NCBI GenBank assembly: GCA_002007465.1
Contig: LNAC01000036.1
Span: 384,881 to 448,880, forward strand
Length of the DNA stretch: 64,000 nt
Direction of reading: 5' to 3'
Source of the DNA: Ailurus styani
Taxonomy: Eukaryota; Chordata; Mammalia; Carnivora; Ailuridae
Position numbers and translations under genes: made by a program. Position 1 is the stretch's first letter, and each line of letters begins with the position of its first letter. Under the pieces are notes generated by a model. That model made no database searches. It saw only the letters and a program-made list of their open reading frames with translations, and was not told where the DNA came from. Positions 54,690-64,000 of this stretch are shown one piece after another.

Positions 54690-57600
54690 GTTTTTAATTG
54701 CTAAAAGTGAGTTTGAGAAAGTTCTCGGACTAAAATTTATCTATTGAATACTGCACATTAAATAATTATTTCTTGCCTACCTCAGAGATTTAATGAGAGA
54801 ATAAAGCATTGATCAACTTCCACCATTCATGTCAGTGACTGAGTCAACTTTTGAACTTATTTAAACAAAACTAATACTGCATTATATCAAATAATGCATT
54901 AAACAACCCTTGCCCTTGAGTATCACTTTCTTCGTCCTATTGATATAACATAACCTTCCATGTAATGTACATGAATGTTTCTATACTGCTCACTTGCATA
55001 TTATTCTTAGATACATGGAAGTGTATTAAAGAATAAAAATTGCATTGGAGGGATACTCACACTTTATGTGTGGCAAGTGCCAGTGGATCTAAGGGTTGAT
55101 GGCAGATCAAGTATCTCTACCTTTGAACAAGGTTCCTTGCATAGAAGGAGTGTTTTGTAGGAATTTGTTTTGTGATGTACATTTATATCTGTAAAAAATA
55201 AATGCATCAACTAAGAGAGATCTCAGGAGATATCTGTTCAATGATGTGGATATTAGCTGTTACCTAGTTAATTCAAGCCTATACACAAGAGTGAAAAATA
55301 GTGGTTCCCAAAACAGATATGCTGAATTAGCTTAGTATTTCTATTAAAATATGGGCAAAAAAGAGTAACTTGGAAAATATCAGTGAATCTAAGGTCCTGA
55401 GTCATCTAAACTCAAGTACTTATTAGCAAACCCTAGTATACTGCTTATGCATTTAGATGAGAGGAACAAGACAGATTCAATTCAACTTTATGTTAGGATC
55501 CAATTGGTCCATATTTACATAAATAGAACCAACAGATGGTGCAGGTGTCAGCAAAATATTAAATGGTTTCGGACATGCATTTCTATCTCAGTTGTCAATG
55601 GAATCCTGGGTCTCTTTCCACTTCCAATTTCTAGTGGTCACAATTAAATACTTTAAAATTCTATCAGCCTGAACTATTTTGCATGAACTTTAGATTTAAT
55701 TTTAAAGATTTCTGTGGAAAAACGCTGAAGTCAATAACATTTTGAATATTGTAGAGCAGCAAGAGCCAGATTGATAATAAGAGTTTAAGTCAGTTTTCCA
55801 GTGGACCTTGCAAAAATTTAAATAATTGAATTTTATTGTTCTTTTGATGAGTGGCTTCTATGTTTCAAACTTGCTTGTCAGCTGAAATTTATTTTCTGAG
55901 TAAGGCAAAAGACCAAAAAAGTGTTATTCATTGCTATAACCATTTGAACATTTTTCAAGCATATTTGTAAAACTACAGAGCTAATTCAATAATTTATTGA
56001 AATTATCATAAAAGTTTAGCAAATCATGCGTTGCGTTCAGATCCTGATATATGCTAGATTTCCTGTTTTACGAGTCAGCAGCTTTATAACTATAACCATT
56101 TGAATTTCAAATGATAAATTTATATCTACCACAGACCTAGAATGCATAAAAAATGATGAGGGCACCCTTTAGAGAAATTTAAAAAGAATTGCGCATTTCA
56201 TAATTTGATATATGTAACATAATCCATTATACACCAGGGTTTACGTTGTGCCAGAAAATATAAAATGGAACGCAGACTCCTGTCTGTACCCAGCACAAGG
56301 CAACACAACAGAGACATGTTTCCTTGAGTTATGAACAACTGGCTCCCTGGTATGCAGTGCTCTCTATCCTCTGTCGGAAGGGGTGCATATGTAACACACC
56401 GAAAGGCTCTGTGGGCTTAATTACTATGTTAGACTTTGGCAGAATGAGAAAGAAGAGATGCCAAGCAAAGTGAGAAAAAGAACTCTGTAGTCAACTCCAC
56501 AGAGCTAGAGAATCCATAGAAATATTAGTCCCCAACCAGAAGTCTCTATCTTCTGTACTTGGGGATGCCTTCTTTCAATATGTCTCTCTGACCAAGCCTG
56601 TTATCTTCTTCTATACATCTTACCCCAAAGTAATTACTACCTTATTTGAATTCTCATTGAACTTTCCCTGTCAAGGTCCAATGACAAAGGGATGTACGAA
56701 CAGATACTGTGAACAGGATGATTTTTTAGCTCTGCTAAATATGAAAATTCTCAAGGACAGGGATTTGTTGTCATTAGCATAGCAACCCAAGTACTTTTCC
56801 AACGACTAGAATGATGGCAGGGGTCAATCATATGATAGTAACTTATGGGGCCACAGATATGGTGCTTTAAATCCCAGTTACCTACGCATGTTGTGTGTAA
56901 TCAAGTTAACTGAAATCCCCTGAGTTCTACTGTGATTGTGTGAAGGAAAATATGAAATGGTAGACATTGTGAGATCAGAAAAAAAAATAATCTGATGAGG
57001 ACATATGGCACATTAATCAAATGTTAGTACTCATACAGTTTACCCATCTCCTGCATTCCTCATGTCCATAAGTGTGATTGTTGTGATTGTTTATTTAGAC
57101 TCTACCTCTGTATCACAATCAACCAAGAATTCATGCCTTGAGACTTTGAGGCTTTTGATTTTAGACTATTGGTTTATGATGGGATCTTGGATTAAATTAT
57201 GTAAATCCTACTTATTTTATTCATGAACATGCAGACCAGCTAGATGAAGAGATCTGTACCATGCCACACAGTAAGTTAGGGACTAAGTGGAGTCTAGAAC
57301 TCTACCTGCAATGCACCACTTATTTTTTCTATATAGGTAATTGCTCATGGAAAAAGTCGCTATGTTCCAACCCTCAGATCAGATGATAATGAAGCCCAAT
57401 GCCTGGCATCATGAGTAACAAAATTGTTCCACATAACTTTATAAAATTATATATGGGAAATTTAAAAAAATACCAAGTTTACTGACTTTTATATAAACTC
57501 ATAAGTATTCTAAATTGTATTTTATAATCGGTTAATCACATAAAACTTTCTATATAACTGACCTGTACTATGGTGGCAAAAACTCAAGTCCAATTAGATA

Positions 57601-57735
57601 CCATATACAAACACCTAGCATAGTGCTTAAAAATTAACAGGTGTTCAAGAGTTCTTTTTCAGATGGAGTCTTTACTTTTCTTCCTTCCTGGTTAAAAAAA
57701 CAGCAAAAACAAACAGAAAGTACACATTCTAAGAG
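54690..57735. other. Long repeat-poor stretch
   Basis: About 3 kb in which I recognise no SINE or LINE. 55650-56210 has the look of conserved non-coding sequence. 56225-56330 may hold a very decayed mammalian-wide repeat. The plus frame at 55447-55647 has no domain. Confidence 0.4.
55650..56210. promoter_or_regulatory. Candidate conserved non-coding element
   Basis: Repeat-free. It holds AAATTTAAATAATTGAATTT, CAGCTGAAATTTATTTTCTG, AATTCAATAATTTATTGAAAT (self-complementary core) and two copies of TATAACCATTTGAA (55936-55949 and 56092-56105). AT-rich with structured motifs and no coding frame. Confidence 0.25.
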
Positions 57736-57739
57736 AATA

Positions 57740-58860
57740 GAAACCATTAAGACAAAAAATCTTCAGAAATGGCCGGTACTGTAAGGAAACTGAATTGGAA
57801 AGGAAGGGCAGAGGCTGACCTTTGTTCTGATTTTATCCACGCATGCACCAGTAATTTGGAACCTGCGTGAGGCTGACACACCCTCATGCAGTCTGTTTCA
57901 GGGTTAAGGCATCCTGTGTGAGGATGCATACTCTTCTCTACTTCCGTTTTGTTCCGGTGGTTTATATTTCTCACTTTGTGAATCCTGCCCTCACCCGCCC
58001 ACAAAAGAAGCCTACTAAGCATGAACACAGAAAAGAATATCTCCCTCAAGTCTGGAGCATTCAAGGGAGGTGAAAAGAATCACAGTGCCTATGCTGGAGA
58101 GAAGGAAGGAAGCAGTTTCTCATCGGTGCAGGCACAAGGTGGATGAAAACAAATTTGTGGCAGAGTAGACAAATGCAGACAGTTGGCCCCGACAGCATTC
58201 AAACCACAGTCCCCATTTGCTGTCCCCAGAATTTGCCAAAAATTCCATCTCCTCCCCCACCAACATTTTTGTCTCTTTTCCCCTTTATAAATACCTTATG
58301 TTGTGGAGGGCGAGATGATTAGTATTTGAAACTATCAATGACTCTTTAAAATGCAGATGAAAGACACTAGGTTTTCCTGTGAGGACACTGGCTTCACAGT
58401 TTAGAAGTGTAAATAGGTCTCACTAATTAGAGCACCTGATATCCCCCCACCCACTTCTTAAAAAAAAAAAAAGAAAAGAAAAAAGCCTCTGACATGAATG
58501 TGCTCATGGCCTCAGGCAAATGCACTAAGCATACTTGGGAGTCTGGCTGCCAGGGCCTCCCCATCTGCTGCAGCCATCACATGCTGGCCTGTGGAGCCCA
58601 CCGCCTTCAGTGCCTCTCGTGGGGCTGGCCGCTGGAACTTTCGCTCTGGAACTGTCAGCTCGTGAGACACTCCGTGGCTACCTTTGACCTCCGTCCCTAA
58701 TCCTCTCTGACACATTCCAGGCTACCGCACTGGATCATTCTATCTGGTTCATTGCACACCATTCGAGCTAACAATCGGCATGTCCTTTTTCCCATCTGTG
58801 TGTTCTAGTTTAGGCTGGGTCAGGAGAGATGTCACTGTTTCTCTACCTCACTCCTGACAG
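57740..58860. promoter_or_regulatory. Repeat-free, locally GC-raised block, possible regulatory region or unannotated exon
   Basis: Richer in G+C and CpG than its surroundings, especially 58500-58760. Frames open on both strands (57747-58064 minus, 58494-58715 both strands), which is a by-product of the base composition. A TTTATAAATACC motif lies at 58285-58296. I recognise no protein family. Confidence 0.2.
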
Positions 58861-59064
58861 CTCTCTGATTTTCAGCATTTAACTTTATAAACACTAACTT
58901 GCAAAGACCTGAAGTCAAGTGACAGATCTATTGGTAAATTCAGCATTGGGCGAGTATTTTTGCTTATTGGTTTAGAAGGAATGTTCGTTTACACATAGCC
59001 TATCTTTCTCTCATTGAACCACCTTTCTACCTTCCTAAGCATTACAAATAATTAATGTTATTAT

Positions 59065-59205
59065 GATGTTCCATTCTTCAAGGCTCATTTCCAATGCCAC
59101 CTGCTTTGAAAAGCTTTCCCCAACTGCCCCACGGAAAATGAAGATCAATCACTCCTATGTTAACTCTAAACATGTCAACTCTATGTATCTCCTTTATATA
59201 ATCCT
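59065..59205 (+). mobile_element. L2 LINE fragment
   Basis: TTCTTCAAGGCTCATTTCC, AATGCCACCTGCTTTGAAA, GCTTTCCCCAACTGCCCC is a characteristic L2 3' UTR passage. The stretch to 59440 continues with an unnamed ancient mammalian-wide repeat. Confidence 0.65.
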
Positions 59206-59454
59206 CCCAAAGAAATACAAGGACTGATTTACATAGTATATTCTCTATTTCAGGCATCTCATTAGGTACTAGAAATATGGTGGTGAAAAGTAATCTGACT
59301 GAACTCTTAGTCTGCAAGGGGGCCCATGTGATGACACATAGTTAAGACAGAAAAATATAAAGGAAATAAAACAGTGGTAAGGAGAGTACTATGAAATATT
59401 CCATAGGGGATCAGGAAAAGCCATGCAGAAGGAAGGCAGTAATAACAAGAACAA

Positions 59455-59645
59455 GACTTGAGTGTGGATTCTCATTCCAACAGCTACTAGGTACTCAGTC
59501 TTGAGCAAGGCATTCAATATATTTGGCCCAATGTGTATCCAAAATGGTGACAGTAATAACTAACCATCATCCACATTCTGAAGATTAAATGCCCTAACTA
59601 AATAAGATAATGTGTATCAAGCATTTGGCACCACAACTAAAACTT
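59455..59645 (+). mobile_element. MIR remnant
   Basis: GCTACTAGGTACTCAGTC, TTGAGCAAGGCATTCAATA, CAAAATGGTGACAGTAATAA, AGATTAAATGCCC, CAAGCATTTGGCACC: MIR core to 3' end in order. Confidence 0.75.
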
Positions 59646-59896
59646 AAATGGTACACTCATATTAGGGAAAAGGGGTTGTGCTAAAGTATGAAATGAAGAC
59701 GCCATCAATAACTCTGGTGTAGCATGGACAGCCCATAAATACACCAAGTCAGTAGGTTCAAAATGGGTAAAACTAAGTGGCTATGGAACTTAGGAAAAGT
59801 AGTCTGAAGAGAAAACCTTTTCTGTCTGACTTCAGTATCTTCACTTCCAACCACTATTCTGAATGGGACCTCAGCTCCATACCGCATGGAATCCTA

Positions 59897-60035
59897 GTGT
59901 GCATGCATGTGTATGTGTGTGGTGTGTGTGTGTGGGTGGGGGGGTCATCACAATAAAGACAGGGACCAAAACCCAAGGATGCTCCCTTGGGGAGTATGGG
60001 TGTATGTGGGAGGGCAGTGGGGGTGGGGGTGGACA
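59897..60035. repeat. (GT)n and G-rich low-complexity tract
   Basis: An interrupted GT repeat at 59897-59945 runs into GGGTGGGGGGG. A second G-rich patch (GGGCAGTGGGGGTGGGGGTG) lies at 60013-60032. Frames across it are compositional artefacts. Confidence 0.9.
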
Positions 60036-60180
60036 GAGGTGGAATGGGATATGCTCTAGATGATGTTGTTCTAACATCTGGCATGAGATTATTTTCTCCC
60101 ATTTTATTAGAGCTCTTTCTTGTATTCTGCTATAATTTTCTTGCTAAAGAGCTATATTTTTGTTTTAATTCTATCTTCAG

Positions 60181-60212
60181 ATGAAGAAGGATCTGAAGAA
60201 ATTATCTTGCTG
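60181..60212 (+). other. Possible 32-nt micro-exon between good splice-like signals
   Basis: A T-rich tract ending TTCTATCTTCAG (to 60180) precedes ATGAAGAAGG..TTGCTG, which is followed at 60213 by GTAAGAAAA, a near-consensus donor. With one upstream base borrowed, the segment would encode D/N-EEGSEEIILL, acidic and open. Both signals are seen directly. That it is spliced is inference, and such pairs arise by chance in tens of kilobases. Confidence 0.15.
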
Positions 60213-60639
60213 GTAAGAAAAATGCAGTGTTCAAGGCCACCCACTTTCCCAGCCAGCTGGATTCACAATTGTGGGATTGGGAGAAGTCAAAAGAATTTTG
60301 ACTTCACTGTGATCCAGGTTTTTGGCCAGACCATGGTAACCAAGGAAAGATGAATAAATATCTGGCCTGCTTTTGAAATTAATTCTGACATATGGACTCC
60401 TTCCTTCTTGCAGAATGATGATTTAGGGATGAGGAACAATAGAATTCTTTCATTGTAATTAAATTAATGAATTATTATTTTTTAAATTCTCTTTTTTATT
60501 CCATTCTGTAAAGCAAGGATTTAATCCTCTTTGCTTTCAGCCTAAGTTGTGTCATAATATGTAATAAGTAGTATAAGGGGAAAGAATATTTGAGAGAAGC
60601 ATTTTCTAAGTCTAAACCTTAGATAACTAAATTTTCTTT

Positions 60640-60850
60640 GAAAGAAAACAGTGCAGACTTGGAACAAAGCACAGGCATCAGATAAATTTTCATCTCTTGG
60701 ATCTAGCTGTCACTTCTGGTCAAGCCATTTAAATTCTTGGCATCACATATGTTTACCTACAAAAAGGGACTAGTAACACTTGCCTCATAGAATTGGTCTG
60801 AGGTTTATAGTCAGAACTTGATACATTTTGGTATCTTGAGCCTTTCTTCT
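60640..60850 (+). mobile_element. MIR remnant
   Basis: TCTAGCTGTCACTTCTGG, CAAGCCATTTAAATTCTTGG, AAAAAGGGACTAGTAACAC, TTGCCTCATAGAATTGGTCTG: MIR core and 3' half. Confidence 0.8.
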
Positions 60851-61160
60851 TCTTGTGTCCTTGCTCTCAAATCAGGGCCAAACATCTAGTCTATCGGTAA
60901 CCTGGGAAACACAACCACACTATGTTAGAGGAGGAAGAGTGACCAAGAATGTGGAGCCATGAGCCTGAAGACTAGCACACCAACCTGTATCTTATTTTAA
61001 GTGGCACACAAAGGTCTTACTGAGAAGTGATTTTTAAGCTGAGGATAAATAACATTTTGAGGCAAAGCATTCTAGGGATGGGAAACAGTTGGTAAATTGA
61101 ACTTAAATGAGAGCTTGCTATAATGAAGACAAAGAAGGCCGGTATGGTCAAAACTTGGAG

Positions 61161-61358
61161 GGGTGCCTGGGTGGCTCAGTGGGTTGAAGCTGCTGCCTTC
61201 GGCTCAGGTCATGATCCCAGGGTCCTGGGATCGAGGCCCACATCGGGCTCTTTGCTCAGCAGGGAGCCTGCTTCCTCCTCTCTCCTCTCTGCCTGCCTCT
61301 CTGCCTACTTGTAATCTCTCTCTCTGTGTCAAATGAATAAATAAAATCTTTTAAAAAA
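61161..61358 (+). mobile_element. Full-length young CAN-SINE
   Basis: GGGTGCCTGGGTGGCTCAGTG, CTCAGGTCATGATCCCAGG, GCCTACTTGTAATCTCTC, AATGAATAAATAAAATC and an A run. Target duplication AAAACTTGGAG, perfect over 11 bp, on both sides. Confidence 0.96.
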
Positions 61359-61369
61359 AAAACTTGGAG

Positions 61370-62680
61370 AGGTATGGTGATGTGGACTCCAGCAAAAAAG
61401 CTACATAAAAAAAAAAAAGCAGCCACAATTGGAGTAATCACCTGGTGACGTTTAGGATAATCCACTGATCATTTCCAAGACTGATCTATCTTTGGTATAG
61501 GCCAGACTGATGTAGTGAATAGATGTGATGGGAATCACGGCCCCGGGATCTTTTGAGTTCTTGATTTTGGGTCTAATCTTTGCAATTCCTCCAGAAATGC
61601 ACAAATGCTTTTGTTTTACCCTTAAGATAGAAAAAGGCAGTACTAGACGCTATAACTTGTCCCTTCCTAGACATCAATGTGAAGATTCTGCCAGCTGCAT
61701 TTCAATTGTGCATTTCAGAACTTGGGAAACAGCCATGGAATGGATTCTGTGACATATCCAAACTCACCATGGAATGGAACAGAACCAAAACTTTATTAAT
61801 CACTTGAACTCTATCTTTGGAGTCTCCTGGTGAACCACACTAGTATTTTGGTTCTTTACAATTGAGTGACAGTTAAGATCAATGTCAGTAATCTTTGAAA
61901 AGACTGGTCATTCTTTCTTTCCCAGTGCAAAGTTACTTTTGGAACTGGTCACAGGATCCTTTGGTAAAAGTTAGGAGGAATATTTTCAGTATAAAATTTT
62001 GGTGGTTAAGATGATGCAGCCTCGGTTCCTCCATTCTAGAGGCTGAGTCTGTGAACTGGTGAAAATCTTGAAACTCTTTGAGAAGTTGCAATTCTTTATT
62101 TTAACTATTCAATTCAGACTTCCGTTCACCAGTCCAGAGATCTTCTGTCACTCATCATGGTAACTACAACCACCTTATCTCTGCCACGTAGGGATCATCA
62201 CTTGGCCCCTACCATTCTAGCATCTCATCGTCACTGGATTCAGGAAGCAATTAAGTGGCAGCATTAGCCAGCGTGTTTCCTGCCTACAGAAAAGACCTAC
62301 AACAGAGTTTCTCGAGAATGTCATAGTTCCCCTCTCTAATATATTTCTCAAAGTCTTAGTGCAGGGAATAGTCTCTGGAATCTCTCAAGGGACACAGCTC
62401 AGAAGTGGCCAAGCAGGTAAATTCTCACCAGAATTCTGATTTCCCTAAGCTTTCGATAATCTTCTATAACAAACAGGAAAGGCTAAGAGTCTCAGCTGAA
62501 TTCAATACAAGCCATCTTTGGAGCCAGATTTCAATCAATCAACCAAGCAAAGTGTAAACCCAAAGATATTTATCAAATCAGTAAGAGATACAAACAAGCA
62601 AATAAAACCCTTGCATTTGAAAAGAACTTCTCACTCTTTTTCCTAACATATACTATGGGGCCCAATTGGAAAAATATAAA
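61370..62680. other. Unique sequence
   Basis: About 1.3 kb. I recognise no repeat and no domain (plus frame 61525-61752). 61900-62460 is only mildly AT-rich and could be an old, unrecognised repeat. Confidence 0.35.
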
Positions 62681-62683
62681 TGG

Positions 62684-62815
62684 CACTGGCTCTGAAGTCA
62701 GAGAGATAGGAGTTCAATACTGACTTCAATATTTATAGTTCTGTGCCTTAAAATGGGCTTCCTAATGGTACAGTTGTAAATGTTAATCACCTCCATTTTT
62801 ACAGAAGGGAAAACA
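62684..62815 (+). mobile_element. MIR remnant
   Basis: GGCACTGGCTCTGAAGTCAG, GGAGTTCAATACTGACTTC, TAGTTCTGTGCCTTAAAATG: MIR 5' half to core, with a deletion in the middle. Confidence 0.75.
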
Positions 62816-62952
62816 TATTAATGAGGCAATGTATATGAAAACATATCAGACAGTAATCTAGGAATACCCATGGAGCTAAATGGTGGCTCATCGGGTGCCA
62901 CTCCATTCCCTAGAAGTCACCTTAGTGGTAACACATTGCAATTCTCTATTTT

Positions 62953-62987
<35 letters not shown>

Positions 62988-62988
62988 A
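62953..62988. repeat. (CAA)n microsatellite
   Basis: About 11 AAC units. The minus and plus frames across it are artefacts. Confidence 0.97.
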
Positions 62989-63325
62989 TAACCCTAAGGT
63001 CTATTCTAAAAAAGATGGTGTATATTTCCAGAATGGAAAATTTGGTACTATACAGAAAAAGGATTCTGTGATCCACAGAATTCCTTGTGAGATCATTTCA
63101 CATGGCATTTGAAGCATTTGGTTAAATTTGAATTCTCTTGAATTAAAGAAACTATATGATGAGAGTCTCAAAAAACAGCAAGGTGATAGCTCTGTACCTA
63201 ATAATATTTGGGGAGAATGCAAAGTAAACTCGATTCAAAGACAATATATTTTATCTTGAATATGCATGAGGGAATATGTTAAAAATCCAAGGAAAACTAT
63301 TAAGCAAAGAGCAATACTCATTTCT

Positions 63326-63525
63326 TTTTTTTTTTTTTTAAGATTTTATTTATTTATTTCACAGAGGGAGAGAGATCACAGGAGGCAGAGAGGCAGGCAG
63401 AGAGAGAGGGGGAAGCAGGCTCCCCGCCGAGCAGGGAGCCCGATGCGGGCCTCGATCCCAGGACCCTGAGATCATGACCTGAGCCGTAAGCAGAGGCTTT
63501 AACCCACTGAGCCACCCAGGCGCCC
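63326..63525 (-). mobile_element. Full-length young CAN-SINE
   Basis: T run, AAGATTTTATTTATTTATTT, TCACAGGAGGCAGAGAGG, CCACCCAGGCGCCC. Perfect 15-bp target duplication GCAATACTCATTTCT at 63311-63325 and 63526-63540. Confidence 0.97.
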
Positions 63526-63644
63526 GCAATACTCATTTCTAACCATGTAATATGTTATACTAATCAACCCAAACTTTGAAAAGTCTACAGATTGGGATTA
63601 TTATGGTGAAGTGGAACCTTCTAGTATGACAAAGATGCTGTTGT

Positions 63645-64000
63645 TACCAGAGCACCTGTTTATTTGTTCACTGAATATTCAGCAAAGCATTTGTCCTGCG
63701 CCAGACACCATGAGCTTATGTGTTAGGGATGCAGCAATGCACAAATGTGAATCCTTGGTCTTGTGGACTTTCTACCAGAGTCAGGGGAGATAGACAGGTA
63801 ACAAATAAATATGCTAAACTTGTAATATGTTTCATGGTAGGAGAAAAACAAGCAAGTTAAGGTGATAGGGAGTGGTAGGAATGAAACCACTCTCTTATGA
63901 AGAGTGAAGGTAAGATCTGTGCAGAGATGCAAAGGAAGAAGGAGTGATATAAAGCAGTATGTGCAAATGCTGTGATGTCAGAGCTTGACTCGAATGGTAC
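63645..64000 (+). repeat. Ancient mammalian-wide repeat, family not named
   Basis: TATTTGTTCACTGAATATTC, CCTGCGCCAGACACCATGAG, GTTAGGGATGCAGCAATGC, GGTGATAGGGAGTGGTAGG, TGTGCAAATGCTGTGATG follow the order of an old interspersed repeat ('TGTGCCAGGCACTG ... GGGGATACAGCAGTGAA ... AGTGCAAAGGCCCTGAG'). Continues past the window edge. Confidence 0.55.

Noticed and set aside
57747..58064. 105-codon minus-strand frame
   Set aside because: No recognisable domain or initiation context. Kept only as part of the GC-raised block worth checking.
59854..60102. Pro/Thr/His-rich frames on both strands
   Set aside because: They translate the GT and G-rich low-complexity tract.
61760..62500. Possible endogenous retrovirus internal region
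   Set aside because: The text vaguely recalls ERVL-type sequence, but I can see no gag, protease or reverse-transcriptase motif and no flanking LTR pair.

Overview
The window reads as ordinary nuclear DNA of a carnivoran mammal. The diagnostic evidence is about two dozen copies of the carnivore tRNA-Lys-derived SINE (CAN-SINE, 5' end GGCGCCTGGGTGGCTCAGT) plus carnivore-type LINE-1 3' ends. The SINE subfamilies, with 'CTGCCTCTCTGCCTACTTG' type 3' halves and AATAAATAAAATCTT tails, fit arctoid Caniformia and, from memory, a mustelid best. This placement is inference, not a database result.

I find no protein-coding gene I can support. Every long open frame is short (145 codons or fewer) and lies in repeats, low-complexity DNA or unremarkable sequence. 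No rRNA, functional tRNA, snRNA or CRISPR array is visible. The segment is best read as intergenic sequence or part of a very large intron.

Layout: 1-445 is the end of a carnivore L1. About 1.8-4.9 kb holds old L1 material, including an L1 that joins a 5'-end-like part directly to a 3' end. 6.9-11.8 kb is a SINE cluster with nested and tandem insertions. 11.8-14.9 kb is mostly unique and carries a forkhead-like palindrome. 14.9-19.6 kb has SINEs, an L2, an antisense L1 split by a SINE, and LTR-like DNA. 19.6-25.8 kb is largely repeat-poor, with two AT-rich stretches that look like conserved regulatory sequence. 25.8-34.9 kb alternates L2, MIR, L1 and SINE. 34.9-39.6 kb is mostly unique, with an L2. 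39.6-44.3 kb has antisense L1s and a near end-to-end Tigger-type DNA transposon remnant. 44.3-54.7 kb has SINEs, L2, MIRs, LTR-like DNA and a tiny L1 with perfect target duplications. 54.7-58.9 kb is repeat-poor with two candidate regulatory stretches. 58.9-64 kb is MIR, L2 and SINE.

No new biological system is evident. The points most worth checking are the candidate conserved non-coding blocks, a possible 32-nt micro-exon at 60181-60212, an open-frame patch on the minus strand near 38.0-38.4 kb, and several insertion histories that can be read directly from target-site duplications.
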